A stretch of DNA of 64,000 bases from Hypericum androsaemum (Eukaryota > Streptophyta > Magnoliopsida > Malpighiales > Hypericaceae). The stretch lies in assembly GCA_963995505.1 (NCBI GenBank), contig OZ023190.1, positions 4,606,516 through 4,670,515 of the forward strand, given 5' to 3'. Each line of letters starts with the position of its first letter. The first letter of the stretch is position 1. The position numbers and the translations under genes are program-made. Below are positions 24,341-36,714 of this stretch, one piece after another. The notes under the pieces are model-generated. The model worked only from the letters and a program-made list of their open reading frames with translations. It was not told the origin of the DNA and did no database searches.

Positions 24341-24415
24341 AATTTCCGGTAGCTTAAAATTCACTACTTCTTCATTCAAATGTAGGCTAGACAAGTACCA
24401 TTAGACATAATCCCA

Positions 24416-24529
24416 ATGGTAAATCGCAACATGAAGACCATCATCTTCCTGGTGGCTGCATTAGCATGCACCTTGTTCGGAGAAGGAAAAAAAAGGAGAG
24501 GACCCGATTGCTACATGTTGGATTCCTAA
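24416..24529 (+). CDS. Possible short secreted peptide, 37 aa
   Basis: The ATG at 24416 opens 37 codons; a second ATG at 24431 gives 32. From the second Met the peptide starts MKTIIFLVAALACTLFGEG, a good signal-peptide shape with a hydrophobic core and small residues. After it come a basic stretch KKRRGPD, one Cys, and the end YMLDS. The frame sits about 55 bases downstream of a plausible start site set by the strong TATA box at 24329-24336. No family is recognised. It could be a truncated cysteine-rich peptide gene whose mature part has been lost, or a chance frame. Not in an operon-like setting: the next gene, 637 bases on, is on the other strand. Confidence 0.35.
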   Translation: MVNRNMKTIIFLVAALACTLFGEGKKRRGPDCYMLDS

Positions 24530-25165
24530 TTGGTCCCAGGATGCATAGTTGTGACAATAATAACAATTAATTAGTTAATTAAGATTAAGAGAGAATTGAA
24601 AATGGTTAAGTGTATTTTTTGAAGAATGGAAGAGAATAATTACAATATTTGAAATAAATTTGAATTTATTAAAAAATTAAAAAACGCCTACGAAATCGGA
24701 ATAAGAACCGATGCAACAGCTCGATAATTCTTAGATTTAATTTAAATAAGGACTAACAGGGTCTTCAATTATTCATTGATGATCGCAAAAAAGGCTAGGA
24801 AAAACAAATCTCATATGATCTTAGTGAAGGATTCTCTGGAGTCTAGCCTATAATCTGAATTAATCGGCTTTAATATCGCGAAATTTAACATTTGAGCACT
24901 CTCTTGAGGTAGAGAATCTGAATAACAGCATCAACAATATTGTCTCAACAACCAAACAGGAAGCAATACATTTGAGTTCTGATTAGTCTCTAATAAATAA
25001 GGCTTCAAATGAATATTCACAGGCTAGCTTCACTTGGCCACTTTCCGAAATCCGAGTCCGCAAAGAGGACACCGATAAAAGATACAGTTGGAACACTTCA
25101 AATCTTTAACCCAACCATCGAACATCTGTTTGGAAATAGATAAACCTGTTGCCGAATAGATTTCG
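24530..25165. other. Intergenic; 3'UTR of the UBC gene in its right part
   Basis: No coding region is seen. The right part, from 25165 leftward, is the probable 3'UTR of the minus-strand ubiquitin-conjugating enzyme gene. Confidence 0.5.
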
Positions 25166-26828
<1,663 letters not shown>

Positions 26829-27190
26829 TGGACCAGACCCCAAACAACCTGAAAACGAGGAACAACAACCCAGATCAGCACCGGATCATCGTCATATGAT
26901 TACTAAATAGGACCCACTTAGCAAAAAGATTGGATTTTTACTTATTACTTTCAAAATTAAGAGAGATCCACAGGAGGAGTGACTTACCCGAGGATAGCAA
27001 AGAGCTGATATCTGGGTTTTTTAATTTTAAAAAAATATATGTTTTAGGTTTAGGTTTAGGTTTTCCTTCTTTTCCTTCCCCTTTTTTATTGTCCAAGTAG
27101 GATAGGCTGGGAGGCGATTGGAAGGTGGTGAGTAGGAGGGAGGCCGAGGGATTTTGGGTTTCTAGAATTTTCGGCCTCCTCTCTCTTATC
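26829..27190 (-). promoter_or_regulatory. UBC 5'UTR with intron, and telobox-like promoter motif
   Basis: A 5'UTR intron runs 26987-26849, with donor CTCGG^GTAAGTC and acceptor TTTTCAG^GTTG, leaving 20 untranslated bases before the ATG. Leader introns are common in UBC genes and often raise expression. Further upstream, TTTAGG is repeated three times at 27043-27060 (CCTAAA on the gene strand). It resembles the telobox AAACCCTA seen near housekeeping and translation gene starts. Confidence 0.65.
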
Positions 27191-27198
27191 AATTTTTT

Positions 27199-27838
27199 GG
27201 GTAAAGTACTCTTAGGTCCTTAGGATATGGTTATATATCATTTTTCGGATCCGTTAGTTTTCAAAAATGATTTTTCCATTTTTTATATTTAATTTTATTA
27301 TACTCTCGATCAAGAAGTCGGAGAGCGCATGCTAATGAATCCCTCTTCGTCAATCGTTCAATCGTAGCAGGAGGCCGTTCAATTGTTCTCCGGTATGTCC
27401 CAGTCTGTGCTCTCCCAATTAGAGGTGGGGACCCATTTTTGTTCTTGTGGTGTAGATGACACCTCGCCGGGTTTCTGAGGTGGGGACCCATCTAGATGAT
27501 ATTTTGTTGGGTTTTTGAGATGGGAACCAATCTGAACGATGGGACTCGAGCACGAGGTCGACGTCGGCGGTAGGTTGATTGTTGGAGAGGCTGGGTCGGC
27601 CGGTTGGGGATTATCGGGGGTAGGAGACGATGCCATGGATTTTGGGTTTTTTTAATTCCAAGAATTTTGTGGTCATTTTAAGATTTTAAAAAAAATACAA
27701 AAAATGGTTGATGACATTAGCAAATGACTCGATAGTATAATAAAATCAAACAACAGGGACGGAAAAATCATTTCTGAAAATTGAGAGATCTCGAAAGATG
27801 ATATGACCAAACTCTATGGACCTAAAAATAATTTACTC
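27199..27838. mobile_element. TIR element, 640 bp, Mutator-like structure
   Basis: Long inverted ends pair over about 120 bases: GGGTAAAGTACTCTTAGGTCC against GAGTAAATTATTTTTAGGTCC, then AAATGATTTTTCC and TTTTATTATACT. I find no convincing target duplication, so the borders may be off by a few bases. The interior carries a Pro/Ser/Thr-rich minus-strand frame (27379-27636) starting MASSPTPDNPQPADP, with no known domain. It lies just upstream of the UBC promoter. Confidence 0.7.
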
Positions 27839-28692
27839 TTTTTAAACTAAATTGGTTACCCTATTAAATATCTTTGGACTTTGATTCCTTTTCAAATATT
27901 TTTTTTATTTACGCAATGAGTGCGAATTGACCGACCAATCTAAAAAAAATTATAGAATCGATTATCATTATGCGCACCAATATGTAACGTAGGTTTCTCT
28001 CTCTAAATTGGCGTAAGATGAACGCCCACCACTACTGCTCCTTTTGCAGGCAGTAAGGGAATAAATATATTGGAAGAAATTGCATCTTTTCTGTCTGAAT
28101 AGGAAATTTTATTTGAGGTTTCTTCTCTTATTTTAGGGTGTATCACCAGTCATCACAGGAGAATGAATACTTCGTCTATTTCCATTTTAAAAAATGCCGG
28201 GTCGGTTTTTCCAAAATCTTCAGACCAATTGACTAGTGTAGATTCAAATTGGACAAAATTACAGAAAATAATAAAATTATCACTGATGAATTTTAACATG
28301 GTTACATCCTCATTGATATAATGCAAGAACTCAGGACAAGATTTTGCTGCGTCAAATCTTATTTTTGAATTTCCAAATTTAAAATCTCGTTAAAGTCATA
28401 TGAATATGGGATTTTGGTGGTTGATATAACAACTCATTTATGAACCTGGTTAATGACCACATTAAATACATATTTGATTATTAAACTCTCCCTCGTAGCA
28501 TACCTCTTTTCCCTCAATAAGAGCTCTCTAAACTCTCCCCCTAGCATTCTTATAGTTGCAATTTATGCAATTATGAAAGGTTTCGATAATGTTACATCTT
28601 TTTCTATTTTAATATCGTATCGCATAGGGACATCATAATCTCAAACGTTCGATGTGAAGATTCATAAATTACTAAAAGTTATAACAGAAAAG
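27839..28692. other. Intergenic, no gene seen
   Basis: AT-rich DNA with short random frames only. Confidence 0.5.
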
Positions 28693-28940
28693 TGTAACGA
28701 ACTAAGGACCACTATATTGATAATGGAACTAGTGGCAGTGACTTATCTGTGATATACCATAGTATTAACTAGTAGCTTAGTAGTGTTTGTAGGGGGATTA
28801 TCGTCATTTTACACAATTTATTGATTTCTCTATTCTCTCGCCCTCTCTCTCTCTTCTCTTCTATTTTCTTCTCCTCTAATTCTTCCCCCAATTTCTACCC
28901 ATTATCAATCTTGAACCCTATTTCCAATTGGGTCGTAACA
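28693..28940. mobile_element. Solo LTR, 248 bp
   Basis: It begins TGTAACGAACTAAGG and ends GGGTCGTAACA, so TGTAACGA and TGTTACGA form the short inverted ends typical of LTRs. A perfect 5-bp target duplication AAAAG lies on each side (28688-28692 and 28941-28945). The CTCTCTCTCT-rich right half resembles an LTR transcribed leader. With no internal region, it is a solo LTR left by recombination. Confidence 0.85.
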
Positions 28941-28945
28941 AAAAG

Positions 28946-30592
28946 TTTCCTGTAATTTTTATCTATCTCGCTAACTCGCTAGTTTTATCTATCATTGAAC
29001 CATTTTTATAACACGAATATCGAAAAAACGGTTTGAATGCGTAAAACTTCATTGGAACGTCTACTTTGATCAAAGTATTTATTCTTGGCCTGAGTAGTTT
29101 GAAAGCATACGTTAGATGACCATATCGTCAATTTTAAATTGGAGCTTGATTCGTTCTTCCATAAATTAATTTAAAAGAAACCGGCCCGATTAGATTACTA
29201 GCAATTCAAGTCATAATTATGACTAGTTTGATAAGGATTGATTTTAACAATTTTTTAAAAAATCTGTCACTTATCATTCACATTCGTTATTTCTCGACTT
29301 TGATAAGTTGGCATAAATTTTTTATCACACCTTGTCAATTGTGATATGGGTTTTTCCTCTTTATATGTTCCATTCATATATGGCTACCTTGTTTAGATAT
29401 CCCATTGTACTTTCTATTATTTCAAGTAAAGAAAAGATGATCGGTCCTTCAACTAGCTGGTCCTAAGTTATCACACACAAAAAAACTAGCTGGTCCTAAG
29501 TAAAAAGTAAAATCAACATCACATTTTCGGTCATAGATATTCTTCTAGATCAGAATAAATTTACATGAACCGTGTCTTTTTTAGTTTTGATATCCCAATA
29601 CTATTTTAGAGGTGACTCTTCAATAATATATTTTCACATTTTCGAGATTTGAACTCATGATTTCTTTAAGAGAATTAAAGTATTTTATTGCTCGGACCAA
29701 TTTTCATCGATAAAATTAGTGTCTTTCAGTGAACATATGTATGTGAATTTTACCTAAATTTTGGAAAAAAATAGAGGAAACAAAATAGAAAAAATGAAAT
29801 AAACTAATGAATTTCTTTTGTAATTTTGCAAAGTAAAATTTTCTCTCATAATCCGATCTCTCCACTTTCTGCCCTTATCCTCCGTTTTTTTACCTTTATT
29901 ATCCACTCTTCCCATACAAAAAGGGTTAGTTCCCATTGTTGTTCCCGTGAAGGCATCAAGTATGGGATGGTAATATATCATGCTAATGATTCTTAATTTG
30001 GCTGGACGTTAAAAAAAGTGTATCTTTACCTCTAGTAGGCAAACATGTCTTTACCGAGCCTCTCTACGAGACAGAGCCCAGATCGTTACGTCTTTTCTGC
30101 AGGTCAGAAGTTATCCGCCAAAGAATTTCACTAATCATGTTTTTTACTATCATCATAGTAAAGAAGCTTATTTCAAACAGATTTCATTTGTTGGTGCACT
30201 GGGACTAACATCTCTTACGAATTGTACCTTATGGTATTAAATGATTTTTTTTGCTTTAATTGGGAGATGTTATGTATAAATTCAAAAAATTAAATCATTG
30301 GATTGCAGTGGTTTTAAATCGTAACCAATGGTGTCCAATGCCACTCAGGTGAAGAAAAAGAAGAAACTTGACAAGAATTAATTAAACTTGTAAGAAAATA
30401 AAGAACTACCAATTGACCAGTAATAACTATGTTAATATGGAGACTCCTTAGACTTCAATCTTCCGAGTCGGTATCAATTCAATTCACTTAAGAAGATCTC
30501 GAGTCCCTACGAATGTAAGTCACCGTCCGACAATACTCGACTACATCTGACATCAGGTTACAACAGACTCTTACAGCAGCAAGACAGATCTT
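28946..30592. other. Intergenic, no gene supported
   Basis: No recognisable coding region. The minus frame 29754-29981 has no domain. The last few hundred bases should hold the 3'UTR of the NHL gene. A tandem-like CTAGCTGGTCCTAAGT occurs twice near 29453-29500. Confidence 0.5.
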
Positions 30593-31384
30593 TCATCTGA
30601 ACTTGAAGATTTGGACCTCACATTTGGCAGGCTGTTTGAAGAAATCAACCTGTGTTTGCCTGATGCCCTCGCAGACTACGAGCAGAGGCACTCGGTTCAG
30701 CTTCAGGATCCCGAACCGGAATCCGATGTATCCGCTCAGGATCATGTCCAGGACAAGCTGACCCTTGAGTGATTCTGCTTTCAATTCATTGGCATCATCT
30801 TCATTTACCACGGATTTTGTTGTGTTGGTGTGCGCTTCCAGTATGGTTCGGTTTTTCGCGGCCTGGATGAACGCAGGGAACGTAGTCTCTCCCAACTGGA
30901 TGACATCTGATTCGACATTGATCCGCAGGTCGCTGTATTGGAGCTTGGTGTCGCTGTTATGGTTGTGGAATTCGATCTGCGCGTCGACTACGGCCGTCAA
31001 GAGTATGTCAGGTTTCGTGTCGATCTTAAGCCAGGGGATATCGAACTGCAGGACGCGAACTTCAGGCAATGCAGACCTGAGAACCGCAACGAATATGAAG
31101 CTGAGTGCGAGGACGAAAACTGCGAGCGCAAACCACACCAAGAACACCCACGCGCAGCACATCAGGCAACGATGGCGACGCCGCTCTGCTGCCTTGTCGA
31201 CGCTTTGGTAGCTCCCCTGCTCGCTTCCAGGTGCCGATCGCATTACATCTTTGGTAATGTATCCGGACGTTTGGAAATTAACGACCGCCAAGCATTCGGA
31301 AGCTACAAGGGACGAGTCCGTTGAGCTTGGACGGGTGCGGGAATGCTTGCCGGATGCCCGCGCAGACCCACCCGAGCTCTGCAT
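30593..31384 (-). CDS. NDR1/HIN1-like (NHL), LEA_2-domain membrane protein
   Basis: One exon, 263 residues. The N-terminus (1-70) is Ser/Arg-rich and probably cytosolic. A transmembrane helix runs about 74-102 (CAWVFLVWFALAVFVLALSF). The LEA_2 (water-stress/hypersensitive response) beta-sandwich fold covers roughly 125-245, with D.LLTAVVDAQIEFHNHNSD and the closing PLLVVCEG. The C-terminus has paired Cys around QPAKCEV. This layout is typical of NHL proteins, single-pass type II proteins of plasma membrane or plasmodesmata; some have roles in defence or stress. The length is normal for the class. The ATG at 31384 is the first in a long frame, and I see no need for an intron. It lies 695 bases downstream of the receptor kinase gene on the same strand. 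Its exact role cannot be given from sequence. Confidence 0.85.
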   Translation of the reverse strand: MQSSGGSARASGKHSRTRPSSTDSSLVASECLAVVNFQTSGYITKDVMRSAPGSEQGSYQSVDKAAERRRHRCLMCCAWVFLVWFALAVFVLALSFIFVAVLRSALPEVRVLQFDIPWLKIDTKPDILLTAVVDAQIEFHNHNSDTKLQYSDLRINVESDVIQLGETTFPAFIQAAKNRTILEAHTNTTKSVVNEDDANELKAESLKGQLVLDMILSGYIGFRFGILKLNRVPLLVVCEGIRQTQVDFFKQPAKCEVQIFKFR

Positions 31385-32079
31385 TGCGGGATGGAGACCT
31401 TAACTCAAACCCTGATAGAGTGGAAAGGGTGCTGCTAATGGTGTTTGGCATGTTTGTGGCTGGAGGTATTTGTCTTGGTCTTAGTTATCTGTTTATGGCA
31501 CAAAACTAGGTGGCCTGCTGACTTTCTTTACCTGAAAATTTGTCAAACAACTTTTTTTTTTGACAAGTTAATAGGAACCAACTTTTCCTGCCTTTTAGGA
31601 AGCTAATTTCGATGTCTCCAGCCAAATTTAGCAATTTCTTTTCAGACTGAGTCTCGGACAGCATAGCTTAGCTTTAGCACCACGCCTTTGATGGTAAAAA
31701 TTATACATGGTCGTTAATCTTTTATAAATTAAATTTCAGTCCGTAGTGACTTCGTATTATTACTAAAAATACGTTCAAACATAAAAGACATCATTTTAGC
31801 ATCATGTAAGAAAGCCTTAATCAATGCTCAGCCCCTTGGGCAGAGAAGGAATGCCATGTAATTTCTTGATTACAGGTCATCAATCTCAATCCAATTAAAT
31901 ATTACATAAAAAATCAGAGAAACCCCACCTGGAAAAACAGAAGCATAGCACTAAAACTGACAAGATTTGCATAGGTTAAAAAAGAAAATTAAAATGATTC
32001 ACACTATGTGAATCAGCACCAAACTGAAGGCAATTGCAGTACTATGCTGAAGCAATTTGCAGCAACAACAACTATGTTA
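31385..32079. other. Spacer between NHL gene and receptor kinase gene
   Basis: It holds the probable promoter and 5'UTR of the NHL gene (left) and the 3'UTR of the kinase gene (right). No further gene is supported; the plus-strand frame 31321-31509 is probably chance. Confidence 0.55.
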
Positions 32080-34058
32080 TCAAGGAGTCTGCACATTTGA
32101 GTCCTTGGATTTGTTCTCTTCGGAAGACGGCCGGTTCTCTGAGTCAGATTGTCGGATTTCTTCGATCATTCGAACAACTTCATCCATTCCAGGTCTCTCA
32201 TCAGGCATCTTGGCAACACAGGCCATACCAATTTGCAACATCTGCACCATTTCCTCTTCAATGTTCTGGTATCTCATCAGCTCCACATCAAAGACCTCGG
32301 CTGTCCATTCTTCCCTAACAACAGACTGTACCCATCTAGGTAGATCAACCATGTCATCACGCCCTGGCGACTGGAGTGGAGCTTTCCCAGTCAGCATCTC
32401 GAGGAGCAGAACACCAAAGCTATAAACATCTGACTTGTGCGAGTGCCTACGGGTTTCGATCACCTCAGGAGCACGATAACCAGCACTTCTTGATGGAGTG
32501 ACGGGGACATTCATGAGAGGGGTTAAGCCAAAATCTGAGATGCACCCATCATGATCTTGGTTGATGAGGATATTTGAGGACTTGACGTTTCCATGAGCAA
32601 ATTTTGGACCGCCTACGGAGTGAAGGTGAGCAATCCCTCGAGCTGTTCCAAGCATCACTTTTACTCTCGCATTCCAATCTAGCGGAATCCGGCCTCCCCC
32701 CCTGTTTCCTGTTCAAAAAATAACAGAGTTCAGCACAACAAAATCAAACGTAACGGTATACAGGTATTTCGTTGGTTACCATGCAGCAGAGAGGATAAGC
32801 TGCCACTGGCATAGTAATCGTACACAAGAAGCTTCTCGTCTTTTGAGTAATAATACGCACGAAGCGGCACAACATTACGGTGCTGTCCGGCCCTTCCTAC
32901 AATTTCCATCTGCTGTTCAAAGTCCTTTTTGCCAACAACTACTTCTTTCAATCTTTTAACAACCACTGTTGTTGCCTCCTCCAAAACAGCTTTATATGCT
33001 GTCCCATAACTGCCTTTACCAAGAACTTCGGCCGAGGCCCTTAACAAATCCTCGAGATCAAAATTGTAAGAGCATCCTTCAAAGAATACCAACTTGTTTT
33101 TCTCAGGTTCTTGCACGCCACTGCCGAATTGCTCTTTGGGCTTATCGCTCCTCCCAGCCGCTACAGCCTTGCCTTTAAGCTCACTACTGCCTCCATCGTC
33201 CTTGTTCTTAAGACAGCAGCAGAAAACAACTAAGGCAAGAAGAGAGAATGCTGCAAACCCTCCGACAGCAATGGCTACGATGGCTCCCAATGTCAGTTTG
33301 GTTTTCGAAGTATGATTATGCGGCTTGTGAGGCAAGTTGGCAGGAGATGGAGATGGAGATGGAGGAAGGACAATGGAGCAAGGAGTAAGAGGTAGTCCAC
33401 ACAATAACGAGTTCCCGATGAAGGATGAATCGGGAAACTTATTCAGGGATGGTGGAATAGAGCCATTAAGATGGTTATAGCTTAAATTCAGCTCTTTCAG
33501 CTTAGCATGACTGAGGTCAGGTATGGAACCGGAGAAGGAGTTGTTTTGGAGGTTCAAGCCAGTAAGGGAAGTCAAGTTTGCTATGGTTAGAGGGATGTGA
33601 CCAGTAAATGAATTGTATGAGAGATCAAGCACAGTAAGCCGAGGGGAAAAGTTGGCGGGAACTTCGCCAGAGAAGTTATTGTGTTGCAAATTGATATATT
33701 CTAGTGATGGAAGAGAGGTGATGTCTGACGGAAGACTACCAAAAAGAAGATTGGACCTAAGGCTAAGAACCTTCAACACGTCCAGTTTACTAAGAGTGTT
33801 GGATGGGATTTGGCCAGAAAGCCCTTTCCCTGGGAGTCGGACTTCAATCACACGAGTTCCATTCATATCGCATTTGATGCCCAGCCACGATTGGCATATT
33901 GAGGTAGTAGAGTTCCAGTTGAGATTTCTATAATGTCGTACAGCTGCAGCAAAGTCAAGAAGTGCTTGCCCATCAGACTGCAAGTCAGCTACTACCGGAG
34001 ATAGAAGACAAAGGAGGACGGCGAAGAAACGGCAGAGCGAACTGAGAGCCAAGTCCAT
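32080..34058 (-). CDS. LRR receptor-like kinase, probable pseudokinase (At5g58300-like)
   Basis: Two coding exons (32780-34058 and 32080-32708, phase 1 junction) encode 635 residues. A signal peptide ends near VVA24. An LRR N-cap follows at 27-63, about five leucine-rich repeats at 93-215, a Pro/Ser-rich linker, a transmembrane helix at 255-283, then a kinase domain from about 340 to 615. The Gly loop GKGSYGTAY, Lys368 (VVVKRLK) and DFG 485-487 are present. The catalytic HRD is HGN (465-467), so the proton-acceptor Asp is missing, as in the At5g58300 group annotated as inactive. The C-terminus ends with KDSNVQTP, very like that protein. The start at 34058 was chosen because an intron acceptor CCATTTCAG^GCAC lies just upstream; the Met at 34097 is inside that intron. 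It probably acts at the plasma membrane as a co-receptor or scaffold; the ligand is unknown. Confidence 0.94.
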
Positions 34059-34076
34059 GGCCAGTTTGTTTGTGCC

Positions 34077-35113
34077 TGAAATGGCAGAAATATACATTGT
34101 TATTCTCTCAGTTCAGCAAGGTACAACACCAGAGAAAAGAATGCAGCAATCACTGATCGAATGCTATATACATAAAGCCTCTTTAGTCTTGTCTCACAAT
34201 AAACACATGCATATCGCATGAGACAATTGGATTAAACACGAGAACATCAGGCTTCCAACATTTCCCGTAAAGCTATCCACTCATTACATGAAGACCTGGG
34301 GGGATCCGCTTACGCTATGAACCTAACCCGACTTTTTTTCCAGCAAGCTGTAAGAAGCTGACATCACATTCCAAGAGACATTGCCCTTCAAGGAATTGGA
34401 AGAAGGCCCAAAGCATCATGTTTTCCACTAAAATAGCATAAGAAAGTGCTCAGGAAATCTCCATATACATGGTGATTCCAAAAATCTTGCATTGAAACAA
34501 AAGATGTTATCTACTTTTCTCAATTACTCTACTTCACAAAGCCAAACCTTTTCTAGTATACAAAGTGATAATATCTTTTCTAGCACAATCCATGGAATCC
34601 AGAAAATGAAGATGCTCTCTCTCCTCCCTCACTAAGCCAAATCTATAAAAGATATACATACTACCAAAGGGCAAAGTTAAGAAGACAAAAGGCTTCATAC
34701 CCACCTAAGAAAGTAAGCCAATAAAGAAGATAAAGTTTTAAAGGAAGACGTTACATACACATGCCTGTGCTTGTCAAAGGGCAACAAATAAAGAGAAGGA
34801 CAAAGCATATTTAGCCTAACTGCGCAATGTGTTTATAAATTCCGAGAGGTCCGAGGTTCGAACTTTGTGCGTAAAAAGTTTACCTTTTAAGAAAACAAAT
34901 GAAGGGGACTACACTCGACAGGTTACCCATCTGACAAAGAAGAATCCAATGACTTGACTAAAGGAGGAATCTATTATTTCCATCAACAAGAAGATGCTTT
35001 CTTTATCACCAAAAAAAAAAGAAGAAATGGACTTCCCACCATGTAATAAAGAAGACCAAGGAAAAACAAGTCAATAAATTAAATAAGGGTTTGGTATGTG
35101 TGTGTGTGTGTGT

Positions 35114-35146
<33 letters not shown>

Positions 35147-35497
35147 ACCAACAATTGAACAAGAGTCAGTTGAAGTGGTTGAACAACTAAAGGCACATTT
35201 CCTGTAGAGATCTAAAACTTGAGTTGGAATTACCAACAAGTAGCTCCTAACTTGAAATGGGTCACTTCTAAGATGGGAAAAAATAAGGTGAAATATGAAC
35301 TTCCCAATAGATTCCAGCTCCCTAGTTCAAAGCACAAGAGAAAGAAGAAGAAAAAAAATACTTCCACACTAAGCAGATTCAAAAGGCAAAAGGGTTCACT
35401 CATAATGCAAAGATCCAACAAAAAGAACCAGTCTTTTTTTCTTTCGAAGTACTAAAAGAGTCAAACTTTGAGAGAATTTAAGAGGTTCAAAGCTTAC
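34077..35497 (-). other. 5'UTR intron of the receptor kinase gene
   Basis: Donor GTTGTGG^GTAAGCTTTG at 35497 and acceptor TCTGCCATTTCAG at 34077 bound a 1.42-kb leader intron. A further leader exon inside it is possible. The 5'UTR exon lies from 35498 toward about 36000, where pyrimidine-rich leader sequence is seen on the minus strand. Confidence 0.6.
35094..35144. repeat. Compound microsatellite (GT)n(AG)n
   Basis: About ten GT units, then TTAG, then about 13 AG units, inside the leader intron of the receptor kinase gene. Shorter AG runs occur at 35787-35799 and 35892-35909 near the probable transcription start. Confidence 0.95.
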
Positions 35498-36714
35498 CCA
35501 CAACCTGGAATATCAAACGACACGAAGAACGCCTAGGAACCCAAGCTCACTGCCCAATTACAGCAAAACCCAAGTAAAAGAAGCCACATTTGGGACAGTA
35601 AGAGTAAGGGTACTGAGCTTTAGATCCAGGCATTAAACTTAAAAAGCAGTGCTCATGAGATGGTCAAGCTTAAGACTTGACTTGGTGGGTAATTCACGAA
35701 ATGGTCATGCTTGTTTTTTTCACTCTCTGTTGCTTTTCGTGTTTGCCTCTCACCTCGTGCGTGGGACGTGAGGATTTTTGGGGGGGAGAGAGAGGGGCTA
35801 AGGAGGTTTAATTTTGTTGGAGTTTGCCTGAAATAAAGGGCATGAGGCGAGGAGGAGGCAAGCAAAGCAACAGAAAGAAAAGTCAGAGTAGGGAGAGAGA
35901 GAGAGAGAGTGGTGTTGCTTCTTTGAGTGATGAGTGGGAAGGCAGAAGTGAAAGCTGTTTGGTTTTCTTACCTCTTTTTTTAAGGAAAAGCAGTTCGGTT
36001 TTAGTTGAAGGATAACCAAGGTAAAGTTAAGTAGCAAGCTTTCTATACCCAAAAAAAAGGGTTTTTTTTTTAAGTTTTGATATTTAGAATTGAGTTTTGT
36101 TGAAATTTTTTCCTTCTAATTCTGCAGTACTGGGAGACAATTCTTGGTTGTAATCTAGTATTGTCCGAACTTATTTTAGGAGACAATTCTCCCAAAAGAA
36201 ATTTTTAGATTTGTGAGATTCGACAAGATCTTCTCAAATGAATCAAGTATTTTATCACTTGAACCGGATCCTATTACTAAAAAAGAGGATTTTGATACAA
36301 GGAAAAGTTGTATCCCAAATGATTTTTAATTGGCTTGGTTTCTTTTTAGTATAATTTAATTGCTTCATTGTTTTCTTTTTTTCTTCGAAAATGCGTTATT
36401 TGACTTGCATACTCCTTTAAAAAATAGGGTAAAGTTCATTGATTGTTTATAGTTTAGTCTTTTTTTTGGTGGAAATAGTTATAGTTTAGTGTTTTGACAC
36501 CCCGGTGAGTTGTGGTTCTATGTATTCTAACTAGGCTATAATAGATTACAACTAAGTGACACAAATTAATCTCACTTGATTGAGTTATCATGTGTGTCAT
36601 GTTATTAATTTTATTTGCGTATAATGTTATATCACTAATTTTATCTGTATGGAATTCTAAAAAAAATATTTGTATGATATACCGTTGGCCCCCAATTTGG
36701 ACAGTGTTGATCTC
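35498..36714. other. Receptor kinase 5'UTR/promoter region, then intergenic
   Basis: The left part (to about 35950) is the likely minus-strand leader and core promoter, rich in CT/GA tracts. Beyond it no feature is supported. Confidence 0.4.

Noticed and set aside
30765..31324. Plus-strand frames of 148 and 128 codons
   Set aside because: Antisense to the NHL gene, which has clear membrane and LEA_2 features.
33613..33933. Plus-strand frame of 106 codons
   Set aside because: Antisense to the LRR region of the receptor kinase.
34059..34097. Upstream Met at 34097 as the start of the receptor kinase
   Set aside because: It lies inside a 5'UTR intron: the acceptor TGCCATTTCAG is between it and the Met at 34058, which starts a good signal peptide.
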